In this document: positions 1-13,039 of the stretch, one piece after another
Numbering within the stretch: position 1 is the first letter of the stretch
Layout of the letters: the number at the start of each line of letters is the position of its first letter
Origin: Bolinopsis microptera
Lineage: Eukaryota > Ctenophora > Tentaculata > Lobata > Bolinopsidae
Direction of reading: 5' to 3'
DNA: 64,000 nucleotides
Assembly: GCF_026151205.1 (NCBI RefSeq)
Contig: NC_087083.1
Coordinates: 13,392,944 to 13,456,943, forward strand
Made by a program: the position numbers and the translations under genes
The notes under the pieces: model-generated
Told to the model about the DNA's origin: nothing
The model's database searches: none
What the model saw: the letters and a program-made list of their open reading frames with translations, nothing else

Positions 1-3000
1 TCTTTAGACTGACTCGCTCTCCAACGCCTAATGCACTCGATGCAGAACGTATGCCAACATTCTGATAATAGCCCGAATCTGAAATTTTACAATCATATAA
101 AAACTAAATTTGTAACTAAACTGTTAAGTTCCATAAGTCTGATAAAATTGGCAGGGTATGTGGTCTGTTGAGTACGCATGATGTGTCAAATCAGGTGATC
201 TCACTCAAATAATAACATAATATAAACTTACTTTCTTTGTTTCTTATCCTCCTTTTCAAGGACAACTTCAAAACAAATGGCACATGTGAGTTCCTTGCTG
301 GCCTCAGCGGCTTTTTTGTACGACTTTATCTCTGCGCAGATATCTTCGTGGCACTGAATGAGCAAAGTGTGGGTTAGCGGATGAAAGGAGGGATTATGCA
401 TTGTGTGACGTAAAAGAATGGATACCGGTTGCTAAGCGATGGAAACAATATACCCATTTAGAATGAAACCCCCAATATTCCATCTTTTGAATCGGTTCTG
501 TAAATAATCCAAGGAACGCGCTCCACCGCGCGCGTCGAAATTAAAGAGCATTTGTATTTGAGGACTGCATCGCGCGCTACGCAAAGTACAAAAGTCCACA
601 CTAATTTTGGTCTGTACGTGAGAGAAAGCACGAGTTCATCTACTTTAACCTTTACTCCATCCGGAGTAATTTGTGACCCGGTGATTTAGGGTCCTTGGAT
701 TTAGGATTCCTGGAATTTTCAATTTTCATAGTGATTTCAGATTCTTAACCTAATTTTAACCTAATAGAGAAAGGCCAGGTTTCTGAGAAACCGTTTCTTC
801 ATGTGGTAACTATTCCACTGTTCATGGTTGAATACGGACAGAAATTGTGCGGATAAAAGAATTACAAATTCATTGGTAACATACAAACTTGAACCCATTG
901 GTTGATTGATTATTAGGATCCGAACTCACCAACCAAACTAAACCATCATTACCGAATACCGATTTGGATTCATTTATCATATGAGCTCAAGGCCCGTATT
1001 ACAAACAGTCCCTTTGTCTCACAGTAACAAACAGTCTTCCTATCATTAAACAAGATAGCATGCAATAATAAACTATCGCTTCTCAGTAACCAACGGTAAA
1101 CTTTTAGTAACGAATGGTTCCCTTATCAGGTGACGAGATCAGGTGACGAGATCACGTGCAATTACTAACGGTCTCTTCTCAGAAATAAGCGATCCCTGAG
1201 TAAACCATTATTATGATAATCTAGCGGTCAAAATCTGTTTTGATTAACAATTCTAAACTTGAGAAAGAGAGCCTTAGATTAGCAACACAGTTCTTTACTG
1301 GTCATTGCTAACTCAACTACTAAAACTACCTTACTTGATAAGTTGAGACTTACTTTTTTGTAAATTGGGTACATTCTTCGTTTAAATGAATCTATTTAAA
1401 TGTCTAAATGATTATTATGTAACAATACAGATGTAAGTTAACATTGTCTCTAAAGTCGGGATAGTCAACGTACACTACAAAAATACCCCAATTTCCCTGG
1501 GTTGTCAAGGAAATGACCCTCAGTAAATGGGAGTTCTTCTTCCCATTAAACACACGTAATTGTTCATTATAACGGTTTCTATTTGGACAATGTCTACATA
1601 GGATTGTCAAGACAATCAATCAATAATATCTGTCTGTTTGTAGATAGACAAAATTATCTAGACACAATTCAGACAAAATTATTTGTGTTAGAATCGATTT
1701 CAGAAGCTTGATGATTGATTGATGATTGATGGTTGATCTGCACGTTATTTGATTAACTGTCATGACAAAAGCCAGTGTTATTTGGGATTACCGCCAGGAA
1801 AGTTGAGATCTCGCGATCTGTAATATATGTGTGTGCGAAGACTTACAAACTGGTAACATTTAAGTTGTAAGTAACCCCTTATGATATCATCTGAAGTTCC
1901 AGTACAAACTTACACAGGAGAAATTGGAACCTATCGCGTATATAATAATAATCAAATTAAATTCTTGAAAAATTTCTGATTTTTCTGTTTCAGACAACTC
2001 GAAAAATTGGTCTATTGTCTAGATAAATAAATTTACCAAATAATTAAAAACCCAAATAATTATTGAGAATCTGAATCCCCGCACCCCAGTACGTCCCATT
2101 AAGTGGAGTATTACTGTATAATATTCAATAGTCTAATATCATCCACCAAGGTTATTAGCATACACTGGCCTAGCTCCACCTAAACCACGCTAATACATTT
2201 ATGTAGATCTGCCAGAATACTGTCACCTTGGAGGCTTTGGCCTTTATTTGGCCTTTACCTCTTCAGCTAATTGCTATGAACTATGATGTACCCGCCAGCA
2301 CCTGCTGCTTTGTTACCTCAGCTCTGGACTGGTATCTTACAGTTGGATTAATTTCCTTGATAACCAACTTAGTAATACTGCTGCTGGTGATATAATTATA
2401 ATTCTTTCAGAGGGTCTCATGTGGCAGATAGAGCCCCATTCCCCACATTCCACATTTCTGAGCATGCTATACTCCCAACAACAATCCAATAACAAAAAAA
2501 CCTAAGTCTCAAAAAAAAAGGGAAAAAAAAGACGTACCTTCTGAAGTTTTGGGTTGTTGGGGGGCAAGCAATATCGGCTACAGTGTTCACATAGTAACCC
2601 GTGAATATTAACACACATCTCGTCCTCTGAGCATGTGCCTGTTTCAAGGTAGTAGGGACAGAGTTCACCACTACTTCCTGGTTCACCTGGTCAGGGACAA
2701 GTTTTAGATATTTCAACTGTGGCAGGTTGTTTGGAATAGTTGATGTTTCCCGGTAACGAGTTTGTAATTTTGTAAGTAGGTTATAAAGTTATAAGGGGTT
2801 TCGTAGAAGCTCGCTATGGCTCTCGTTTCAATATTTATGTTACCTAAAACATTGTACATTCTTTGCCTGATGAATAACTTAATTATATGAATTATTAGAA
2901 TGTCCGGACTCCAAAAACAAACCTTCAACAACTTCAGATTGTACATCAGCAGCCTCCCCACCGTCAGAGTGTAAAGCAGTGACGTCACTGTACCTCAGAG

Positions 3001-3208
3001 AACTAACCATACCCGAGCTACTTGAAGAAGATGACGGCTCACCGTTGGTAACACGTGACACGTGACATGGGTCACGTGATGGGTCACGTGATCGGGAGCT
3101 CAGATGAACTTCCTTTGGTGGAGACTCATTAGGTGGGGTTGTAGGGGTGGTTTGCGGGACAAATCTTCTTCCAGGGACAAATTCTGGGGCGTCAACATTC
3201 CATGACAT
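1..3208 (-). CDS. MKRN: Makorin RING-finger E3 ubiquitin ligase, 5' part, cut by the window edge
   Basis: Exons in transcript order: 3208-2923, 2686-2538, 353-232 and 78-1 (continues outside the window). Phases agree at all joins and the introns are GT-AG. Exon 1 opens with a PAM2-type motif (WNVDAPEFVPG, residues 4-14), which in makorins binds poly(A)-binding protein. Exon 2 carries a CCCH finger of exact spacing C-x8-C-x5-C-x3-H, then the makorin-type Cys-His cluster that runs into exon 3. Exons 3-4 carry a C3HC4 RING (CAIC ... ECWHTFCIEC) followed by IRRWR, as in MKRN1. The family ubiquitinates RNA-bound or ribosome-linked targets. The N-terminal CCCH finger(s) of other makorins are not seen: either they lie in an unrecognised upstream exon (an acceptor-like site precedes the ATG) or the protein starts at PAM2. 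Family assignment is near certain; the start is not. Confidence 0.9.
354..2537. other. Makorin intron 2, no gene seen
   Basis: Between the acceptor of exon 3 and the donor of exon 2. AT-rich, with a short GATT-rich stretch near 1700-1740 and a direct repeat of a 14-bp motif near 1126-1153. Reading frames here are short and show no family resemblance. Confidence 0.6.
3045..3095. promoter_or_regulatory. Cluster of four CACGTG E-boxes inside makorin exon 1
   Basis: Four CACGTG palindromes lie within about 50 bp, close to 3055, 3062, 3073 and 3085, all inside the coding part of makorin exon 1, where they produce an SRDP/HVSR-rich stretch. CACGTG is the site of bHLH-leucine-zipper factors such as USF, MYC/MAX and TFEB. 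Whether it acts as an intragenic promoter element is inference. Confidence 0.4.
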
Positions 3209-3585
3209 GCTGGAATGTATATTGTTTGAAGTGAAAGTTGTAAAGAAAAATATTCAGCACCAGATTTATTTTTAGTTTCTACCAGCCATATGAAATCATT
3301 ATAAATATAAATAGTAATTTTAATGCAATCTCGAGCTTTTAACGGATAACTTATTATTAGAATAATTTGTGAGTTAAGAGGCTGCAACATTAGCAACCAG
3401 TTATTTAAAAGAAAGAAAAACTGGCCACTGCTTCTAATAACATCAAAGGCAGAGAATACGATAACTACACGTTACAAGCTTGTGGCAGGTCCAGATGTCT
3501 GACTTGCTGAATGCTGCCTAACGGTTTATGACCCAAGTACAAGTGGGAGTTTCACAGTAAATAACCACAAAACTGTGAAATAAAC

Positions 3586-3891
3586 ATGAACCTAAATTGT
3601 AGTGATAGTTATGTCATTTATGTAGCCAAATGTATATCGTGTGACTCAGGTTTTTATTTCGGGCAGACTTGGTTACCTTTGAATATTAGAATGAACTATC
3701 ATAGAGGTGATTTTAAAAGAGGGCATTATAACAAATCTGCCTTAGCTTTTCAGATTTATGAAGCTCATAATGATAAACTTTCCAATAAACTTTCTAATAA
3801 ACTTTCTAATAAACTTTCTAATTCTAACATTGCTATAGAAAGTAAATATAATAGAGATGACCTTAATGTGTACATAAGTGGGTTGCCTTGA
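3586..3891 (+). mobile_element. GIY-YIG nuclease-domain remnant of a retroelement (Penelope-like suspected)
   Basis: A 101-residue open frame. Its first 60 residues follow the GIY-YIG layout found at the C-terminus of Penelope-like elements: YVIYVAKC, then FYFGQT, then LNIRMNYHR with the catalytic-type Arg. After it come four copies of a 12-bp unit encoding LSNK. No reverse transcriptase frame is present upstream, so this is a fragment. A domesticated nuclease is possible but less likely, since no partner exon was found. Confidence 0.5.
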
Positions 3892-4147
3892 CTTGAGAAT
3901 CGTCGTTTTCATGTCTTCATGATAACCATCAATCTCAATAAAAACAGAACAAATTCAAGCCCCTTAATAGTTAATATATATTCATTCCTATCAGTCAAGA
4001 TCTGTGAGTAGATTCTGAAGGGTAGGGAATATTACACTGGATCTTTGCCTAATTTGGATTAATGAGCAGATATATAGCCTATAGTTTAGAATGTAGAATA
4101 TGGCACATCAGTGCTTCTGAAAAGAACCACTAACCGCAGGAGGCCAG

Positions 4148-4161
4148 TGTCCGTTGATCGT

Positions 4162-4213
<52 letters not shown>

Positions 4214-4232
4214 AAAGAGAGAGAGAGAAGTG
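4148..4232. repeat. (AG)n microsatellite
   Basis: An almost pure GA/AG tract of about 80 bp with a few A insertions. The apparent minus-strand Leu/Ser-rich frame through it is a by-product. Confidence 0.9.
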
Positions 4233-4639
4233 AGAACCACTAACCTCCCAGCAGTTCCCTTTTGTCACCTAGTCTAGAGAGTAGCTAAGAATCCATTGGA
4301 TATATGCAATCTCCCTGGTCGACTCAACCGAAGTCCGAATGATAGGAAACTTGCTTGAGGGTTAAATGAGGAGGGGTACCTGTTAAAAGTTCAAAAAACT
4401 TCCTAGGATACCCCCTTCAGTGCATACTGTAAACATAATATTATTAACTATTTTGTCTGAGAGCATGGTAATGGTTTCTGCGGAAATAAATTTGCTGCAT
4501 TAGCAATATAACAAGTTCAAAGGGTACTCCTCCAAGTGGTCAGACCTGTGTAAATTATAATCCATTGAATCAAGTCAACTGGGGTCTCAATGTGTAGGAG
4601 ATTCATTGAAGCAATGCCAATAAACTTTGACATCATACG

Positions 4640-5115
4640 ATTTAAACAAGAATTTCGCCGCGGTTAAACCACGCACGATCAATTTTCCCTACCATGTACA
4701 TACTTGTACCATTATGGCATTAATTCTTTTGAGTGAAAAGTGTGACTGGAAAAAAGTGCACAATATTTACATACTATGTTTTTTATAAATGAGTGGGATT
4801 CGTGCATGGTAAAAATTGACGATTTATTTCATCAATGCAGCGCAGCGCACCAACAATAAATGAATCCAGAAAATTGCGGAAAATAACTTTGCGAAGGAGG
4901 AATTTCACTGTAATTAATTAACACATGGCTAGCGTCGCGCGCAGCATAACAGACGCTTCCTATACACTTAATTATAGGGAAGTGGTCTATATTGCGAAGG
5001 AGTAGACTTTTGTCGTCACCGCAGGTCCATCGGGCCACCTCATATATCTAAACCCGATTACTTATTCCCTACGATCTTTTTGCTTTCGGCAAGAGTAGGG
5101 AAAAAAATTTATTCT
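4640..5115. repeat. Diverged interspersed repeat, copy 1
   Basis: The block CCAACAAT...AAAATAACTTTGCG...AGG and a short hairpin around a CTTTCGGC loop recur at 6030-6270 in the same order. No coding content recognised. Family unknown. Confidence 0.35.
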
Positions 5116-5253
5116 CTAGACTAGGTGACTAAATCAAATCAAATCAAAATATAATGACACAAACATCATCACACATCATCAAAAATATAGCTACTAAAGT
5201 TTAAAAATTATCTTAAATCTATTGGCCTAAACAACCATGTTAAAATGAATCTA

Positions 5254-5560
5254 ATTTACATACTTTCCACTACTATATAAGTTGATAAAGCGTTTTTTAG
5301 CAACATGAGGATTACACACAAGATATTCATTGTGCTTCTCTTTATTAGTAGCATAATTTAATCCCTCAATCTTTCCTAGTACTTCGTCCGAAACATACCA
5401 AAAATGACTATCATTTACAGATCTGTTTAAAATAGTCTCTTTTTTAAAAGCCTCTAATCTTAATTTAAAACTTAACACAGTCCCACAATTCTTGACATCC
5501 GAGGGGAGTTTGTTCCAATAGCAGATGTTAATAATGTAATACTTTCAATACTTCTATAAC
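5254..5560 (-). mobile_element. Tail of a non-LTR retrotransposon ORF2 (CR1/L2-like), broken
   Basis: The frame reads WNKLPSDVKNCGTVLSFKLR and on to a stop near 5254. The WN-LP-x(n)-SFK layout is the usual C-terminal end of CR1/L2-type reverse transcriptase proteins. Upstream reverse transcriptase motifs are absent, so this is a 5'-truncated copy. Confidence 0.6.
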
Positions 5561-6029
5561 ACAAATGATTTGAGAATATGAGTATGACATAGAAACGTCA
5601 ATACGTGATTGGACTATTTATTTCCATTAGAACCTGTCTTCCCTGAGTCTATTAAAAAAATTAGAAATTTGTATGAAACAAGAAATGCGGCCGCTTTTTT
5701 TGTGGATGGCCGCTCAATTTCCCGATCCGTGATGGCGTATTTTATCATATTCCAAACAACCTGGAGATCCCAGTTTTAACTGTTTATAAGCATGCAGATA
5801 TAGCGGAGTGACAGGCCGAGCGCCACCAAGTTAATATAATTCCATATTGAATTTGAAAATCGTGTATATTTCTATGTAACCATATGCTTATTGTTTATGC
5901 AACCTGACACCCGACACGGATCTGTGCAAAATAGTAATACAAAATAGTAATACAAAATAGTAACTCAAAATAATAATAGTATGCTATCAATTAGTGCCTA
6001 GTGGGATATGTACATTGTGAAATTAATAA

Positions 6030-6270
6030 TGTACTTGGTCAGTTCAGCGCCGCGCGCCAACAATTATTTAATTCAAATTTGTGCGCAAAATAACTTTGCG
6101 CAGGTAGTCACGTGGGCGATAACAGTCGCGAGGGCACGTACGCTCGCAGGCACGCTCGCACGCAGGTACGGTCGCAAGCTACCATATCAAAAAAAAACCT
6201 CGATCGCTAACCCTTGTCCTTGACTCTTTTGTGCCTTCGGCACTTTGAGTCATGGATCGGGAAAAAATAT
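6030..6270. repeat. Diverged interspersed repeat, copy 2
   Basis: Shares ordered blocks with 4640-5115, including the AAAATAACTTTGCG core and a terminal hairpin around GCCTTCGGC. GC-rich islands inside (GCGCGC, repeated GGCACGCTCGCA-like steps) stand out from the AT-rich surroundings. Confidence 0.35.
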
Positions 6271-6279
6271 CAAAGTATG

Positions 6280-8000
6280 AGATTCAATAATAATACACGA
6301 CTCAATCAGAACCATCAATGTTAAGAAAAAGAAATTTGAGACAAGATTGTTTCAAGGGCAGTGCTGAAGCTAGATATCACAATTCACAAGTATTCATCCC
6401 AGCTACTAACTTGAACTGAATTAATAGCCCTAGTCAAAAATATTAACAAATACACAAGTGTTTTGCTGAGAATGGTATCCTTTACCCTCATCCAGCGATA
6501 ATTTAGGCTAAGAACAATATTTTTCCATGGGACCAAAAGTAGCTGATAAATATCACTCCCTTCTTAATCTTAATCTTCTATCAGAAACAACTATAAAATC
6601 AATTTCGAGAGAATGTTGATGAAGACCCCACGGCCTTTATCAAGACGTAGCTACATGTCTACTTACAGACGGGTGTGGCCGTGTGGGTACCAAGACATGA
6701 AACTTCTAGGTTCTATATAAAATTGTTATGCGTGCTCTAATTAATAATAAAATTGTTCCTTTCTCTGTGTTTGATCCAGGTGGTCAAATGTTGTACTAGG
6801 GTTGGTTCTATAACGAAATCCTACTTTCACAAGCGGTTCACTCATCACCCGGCAGTTTGGGCTGAGTCGAAGTCCTTTCTTAGTGCACATGTTGAAATTT
6901 TTGTTTTCTTGAAATGTAGATACTCAACAGATCGTTTACCTTTCAATTTATGCAAGTGACTCACATTCCTATCTAGATGAAGTGTTAACAAAAAGCAGCA
7001 CACAAAAAGCATTCATTAGAAGAGTCGAATTTCTTTGGGGACAAAATGATGCTCTCCAGGATTTATCCAACTAAACTAGAAAGATCATAAAATAAAGACT
7101 CAGCAAACATCTCAGAGAAATAATACCACCGTAAAGAATAAAGAGGGAGGATCCTGGACCCCGAAATCCACCACTTTTCTGTACTTTCAGAGGTACCAAT
7201 GTGGCAGGAAACCAGGGCTCATGCTGCCGCTGAGCTAAAGCAGTAGAGGGGATGGCGGCCTCTCTAGGATCTAACACGTCCTGAAGCAGACCAACACTAT
7301 GTCCCAACGCACTGGTGTTGGGATGTCTGCCCCCGGTGCCTGTCCGGATCAATAAAGCAGTCAAGCATCATGTATGTTATGTTGAGCATTCTCAACCAAC
7401 AAATGTGGGAACTCCCACGAAAAACCAAAACAGATCTAAAGAGACACTTAACAACATTGGAAAAATAGACTGCAATTTGTTTATATAATTTATAAAGCGT
7501 ATATTATTGCCCACGTTAAGGGGCCTGTTAATAATTTATTAAATTATTAGCTATTCTAGATTTAATAAATAATAATAATATGCAAGTGTAATAATTAGGA
7601 GCTAGAGTCTTTAAATGTTACAAATTCTTTTATTAAGGGTCAGGTAGGTCAGCCCCTTAGCTAGAAATCGAACAAAGACTTACATTGTTAAAGGGGTGTT
7701 TCTGGTTGTTAACCTTGGATCTAATAACCAATAACTACATTTTGAACATTTAAAATATAATTTGAAAGATCATTACAATAACTACATGAGTGTTGTGATA
7801 AAACGTTTAAATTCTGCCGCAAACTATCCCTTCCTCAAATAGCTAGGATTAGACAGCAGTGACGATTAAAATGACTTGATTCATTCATACATTATAACTT
7901 ATAGAAATCATTGAGTTTATACTGCCCACATGGATAACAACATACAAAAGTGCCAGTAATTAGACGGACAATATGCGATGGGAAGTTATTATTAGGAGTC
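6280..8000. other. Intergenic stretch, no gene seen
   Basis: Only short unrelated frames. The 7071-7364 minus-strand frame has no recognisable domain and no support from splice signals. Confidence 0.5.
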
Positions 8001-8008
8001 ACGAAAAA

Positions 8009-8165
8009 GTCTCGGACCATTTCATAGCGCTCGATTTTGACTAAAATTCTTAAACACTTATTTGTTATCTGTCACGCTATTTTATCCCTATGCGCGGCGC
8101 ATTTCCCAATCCTTGCTTATCCGAAAGATAATTAAAAAATAGACGCTATGAAATGGTCCCAAGAC
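8009..8165. mobile_element. MITE with about 20-bp terminal inverted repeats
   Basis: Left end 8009-8029 and right end 8144-8165 are inverted copies of GGACCATTTCATAGCG with a shared GTCT/AGAC edge. The 157-bp body has no coding potential. Superfamily not assigned because no clear target duplication was found. Confidence 0.6.
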
Positions 8166-9149
8166 TAGCCATTATTTTAATACCTTAATAGTCTAACTAA
8201 ATTTAAAGTTTTACAAGCCTGTCATGTGCGCGCGTATGAGAAATTAATTTATTTTGCTCATAAATTCCGAAAAACTTAGCATTAACAAAATTGCTTTTAA
8301 TGTTTTCATTTGATCAACCCAGGATCAGGAAATAAAATTGTAAATACTTATTTTGTATTATTTGTCATTGTTTCCGTTCATGTTTGTAGCGCGATGTGTG
8401 CGCGAACGTGTGCTACAAATGTCTACGCCTCACGCAAAACTGCGTACCGCTTAGTACTTCATGCTTGAGCGGTACTGCGGTTGACAGTGGCGCGCACTCA
8501 ATTTAATCACAAATAACGAGCGCGCGGTTTTTTGGAATCTCTCCATAATTATATTAATTAGGTCGCAGTGTTCACGGCCTGTACTGCGTGAACGACAGAA
8601 ATATCTTTTAAATTATTTTGCTTCTGAAATTTTGGCTCTAGAAATTAAGAAATGTGACATGTAATTGTAAGATATGTATTGACATGTATTGTAAGATAAC
8701 AATTAAATAGATCATGTGCGCGGCGCCTACAGCTGACCTACGAATTTCTGAACAATTTTAAATTGTGGCTGTGTGCGCGGCGTACTGTATATGTGTTTGA
8801 AATTGAAATTTGAATTTATTTATGAATATAACATTATGTATTGATTGTTTTGTGGTAAATAAAAATTTTTCTTTCCTAAAAAAAAAAAATTTTTTCTTTC
8901 CTCCTGCACTACTGGGTCGCGCCGCGCATTTTCTCGCAACCACGAGAGTGCAGTATTGAGTAGGTAAACGTTAAAAACTAGTGGAGCCGCGGCAAAGTAC
9001 TAAAATGCGCGGGCAATTCTAAAATTTATAATGTCGCCGCGCCTCACGTCTTGTATTATTAGACAACAACATCCAGAAGGACTTTCGACAAATCTGTTCC
9101 AAATAAAAAGATCGAAAATCGAGTGTTTTAGTGAATATCTTAGAATATA

Positions 9150-10872
9150 ATTTTGATTTTCTCAAGATCTGACTGATAGATTTTCTTTAAACTTTCCAGA
9201 TAGTTAGATGGCTATATGACGGATAATCTGTAAGAGTTTGGGAGAATTTATATATGCTAAAATGGAGATATGACTTCAAACACAAGAAAATATCTCCAAA
9301 TTGGCGGGTTCTAGCGGAACACAGGTATATATTTAGAGATCCTACTGATAAATTTTCTTTAAACTTTCCAGATAGTTGTATGGCTATCAGACGGATAATC
9401 TGTGCAAGTTTGGGTGAATTTCTATGTGCCAAACTTGAGATATGACTTCAAACACAAGAAAATATCTCCAAATTGGCGGGTTCTAGCGGAACACAGGTAT
9501 ATATTTAGAGATCCTACTGATAAATTTTCTTTAAACTTTCCAGATAGTTGTATGGCTATGAGACAGATGATCTGAGCAAGTTTGGGCGAATTTCTATGTG
9601 ACAAACTTGAGATATGACTTCAAACACAAGAAAATATCTCCAAATTGGCGGGTTCTAGCGGAACACAGGTATATATTTAGAGATCCTACTGATAAATTTT
9701 CTTTAAACTTTCCAGATAGTTGTATGGCTATGAGACAGATGATCTGAGCAAGTTTGGGCGAATTTCTATGTGCCAAACTTAAGATATGACTTCAAACACA
9801 AGAAAATATCTCCAAATTGGCGGGTTCTAGCGGAACACAGGTATATATTTAGAGATCTGAATGATAAATTTTCTTTAAACTTACCAGATAGTTGTATGGC
9901 TATCAGACGGATAATCTGTGCGATTTTGGGCGAGTTTCTATGTGCCAAACTTGAGATATGACTTCAAACACAAGAAAATATCTCCAAATTGGCGGGTTCT
10001 AGCGGAACACAGACACATATTTCGAGATCCTACTGATAAATTTTCTTTAAACTTTCCAGATAGTTACATGGCTATAAGACGGAAAATCTGAGCAAGTTTG
10101 GGCGAATTTCTATGTGCAAAACTTAAGATATGACTTCAAACACAAGAAAATATCTCAAATTGGCGCGTTCTAGCGGAACACAGGCACATATTTCGAGATC
10201 CTACTGATAAATTTTCTTTAAACTTTCCAGATAGTTGTATGGCTATGAGACAGATAATCTGAGCAAGTTTGGGCGAATTTCTATGTGCCAAACTTGAGAT
10301 ATGACTTCAAACACAAGAAAATATCTCAAATGGGCGCGTTCTAGCGGAACGCAGGCACATATTTCGAGATCCTACTGATAAATTTTCTTTGAACTTTCCA
10401 GATAGTTACATGGCTATAAGACGGATAATCTGAGCAAGTTTGGGCGAATTTCTATGTGCCAAACTTGAGATATGACTTCAAACACAAGAAAATATCTCCA
10501 AATTGGCGGGTTCTAGCGGAACACAGGTATATATTTAGAGATGTGAATGATAGATTTTCTTTAAACTTTCCAGATAGTTGTATGGCTATCAGACGGATAA
10601 TCTGTGCGATTTTGGGCGAGTTTCTATGTGCCAAACTTGAGATATGACTTTAAACACACGAACACATCTCAAAGTGGCGGTTTTGGTACAATATTTGTCG
10701 AAAGTCGATTATTTTGAGATCCTACTGAGCTACTGATACATTTTCTTTAAACTTTCCAGATAGTTGTATGGCTATGAGACAGATAATCTGAGCAAGTTTG
10801 GGCGAATTTCTATGTGCCAAACTTGAGATATGACTTTAAACACAAGAAAATATCTCAAAATGGCGGTTTCTA
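9150..10872 (+). repeat. 172-bp satellite, forward array (about 10 copies)
   Basis: Monomers repeat every 172 bp; for example the AACTTGAGATATGACTTC block recurs at about 9430, 9602 and 10465 and at positions between. Copies differ mainly at one variable block after GAGAT. The unit has few stop codons, so 60-residue frames appear on both strands; these are by-products of periodicity. Confidence 0.9.
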
Positions 10873-12870
10873 GCCCAAAATCGCACATAATATCCGTCTT
10901 AAAGCCATACAACTATCTGAAAGTTTAAAGAAAATTTATCAGTAGGATCTCGAAATATGTGCCTGCGTTCCGCTAGAAACCGCCATTTTGAGAATTTTCT
11001 TGTGTTTGAAGTCATATCTCAGGTTTGGCACATAGAAATTCGCCCAAAATCACACAGAATATCCGTCTCATAGCCATACAACTATCTGGAAAGTTTAAAG
11101 AAAAATTATCAGTAGGATCTCGAAATATGTGCCTGCGTTCCGCTAGAAACCGCCATTATGAGATATTTTCTTGTGTTTGAAGTCATATCTCAAGTTTGGC
11201 ACATAGAAATTCGCCCAAACTTGCTCAGATTATCTGTCTCATAGCCATACAACTATCTGGAAAGTTTAAAGAAAATTTATCAGTAGGATCTCAAAATAAT
11301 CGACTTTCGTCAAATATCGTTCCGAAACCGCCAATTTGAGATGTTTTCATGGGTTTGAAGTCATATCTCAAGTTTGGCACATAGAAATTCGCCCAAACTT
11401 GCTCAGATTATCTGTCTCATAGCCATACAACTATCTGGAAAATTTAAAGAAAATTTATCAGTAGGATCTCGAAATATGTGCCTGTGTTCCGCTAGAACGC
11501 GCCAATTTGAGATATTTTCTTGTGTTTGAAGTCATATCTCAGGTTTGGCACATAGAAATTCGCCCAAAATCGCACATAATATCCGTCTCACAGCCATACA
11601 ACTATCTGGAAAGTTAAAGAAAATTTATCAGTAGGATCTCGAAATATGTGCCTGCGTTCCGCTAGAAACCGCCATTTTGAGATATTTTCTTGTGTTTGAA
11701 GTCATATCTCAGGTTTAGCACATAGAAATTCGCCCAAAATCGCACAGAATATCCGTCTCATAGCCATACAACTATCTGGAAAGTTTAAAGAAATTTATCA
11801 TTAGGATCTCGAAATATGTGCCTGCGTTCCGCTAGAAACCGCCATTTTGAGATATTTTCTTGTGTTTGAAGTCATATCTCAGGTTTGGCACATAGAAATT
11901 CGCCCAAAATCGCACATAATATCCGTCTCACAGCCATACAACTATCTGGAAAGTTTAAAGAAAATTTATCAGTAGGATCTCGAAATATGTGCCTGCGTTC
12001 CGCTAGAAACCGCCATTTTGAGATATTTTCTTGTGTTTGAAGTCATATCTCAGGTTTGGCACATAGAAATTCGCCCAAAATCGCACATAATATCCGTCTC
12101 ACAGCCATACAACTATCTGGAAAGTTTAAAGAAAATTTATCAGTAGGATCTCAAAATAATCGACTTCGTCAAATATCGTTCCGAAACCTCCAATTTGAGA
12201 TGTTTTCATGAGTTTGAAGTCATATCTCAATTTTGGCACATAGAAATTCGCCCAAACTTGCTCAGATTATTTGTCTCATAGCCATACAACTATCTGGAAA
12301 ATTTGAAGAAAATTTATCAGTAGGACCTCGAAATATGTGCCTGTGTTCCGCTAGAACGCGCCAATTTGAGATATTTTCTTGTGTTTGAAGTCATATCTCA
12401 GGTTTGGCACATAGAAATTCGCCCAAAATCGCACATAATATCCGTCTCACAGCCATACAACTATCTGGAAAGTTTAAAGAAAATTTATCAGTAGGATCTC
12501 GAAATATGTGCCTGCGTTCCGCTAGAAACCGCCATTTTGAGATATTTCTTGTGTTTGAAGTCATATCTCAGGTTTGGCGCATAGAATTCGCCCAAAATCG
12601 CACAGAATATCCGTTTCATAGCCATACAACTATCTGGAAAGTTTAAAGAAAATTTATCAGTAGGATCTCGAAATATGTGCCTGCGTTCCGCTAGAAACCG
12701 CCATTTTGAGATATTTTCTTGTGTTTGAAGTCATATCTCAGGTTTAGCACATAGAAATTCGCCCAAAATCGCACAGAATATCCGTCTCATAGCCATACAA
12801 CTATCTGGAAAGTTTAAAGAAAATTTATCAGTAGGATCTCAAGATAATCGACTTTTGTCAAATATTGTTC
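10873..12870 (-). repeat. 172-bp satellite, reverse array (about 11-12 copies)
   Basis: The same monomer as 9150-10872 but in the opposite orientation, with the switch at about 10872 inside a unit (forward TGGCGGTTTCTAG runs straight into reverse CCCAAAATCGCAC). Some units carry a variant ending in a TCGACTTTCGTCAAATAT-like segment, which also ends the array near 12850. The two arrays could pair as a large hairpin. Confidence 0.9.
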
Positions 12871-13039
12871 CGCGGTACAAATGGAACAGAAAGTCCAACT
12901 CCAACATCAAATTCACTGTCCATATTTTGTAACAAAATCTAAAATTTCATAATACATGGTGTTGTATATGTTTTAATATCACTATAACTAAAGCGGACAA
13001 GCTTTTTGTTTTACAACAATATCATTCGGTCTCCTTGTC

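Noticed and set aside
7071-7364. 97-residue minus-strand frame
   Set aside because: No domain, no splice partner and no coding-like neighbours.
9187-10647. Series of 60-81 residue open frames on both strands in the satellite
   Set aside because: They repeat every 172 bp with the monomer and appear in both orientations; this is periodic non-coding DNA.
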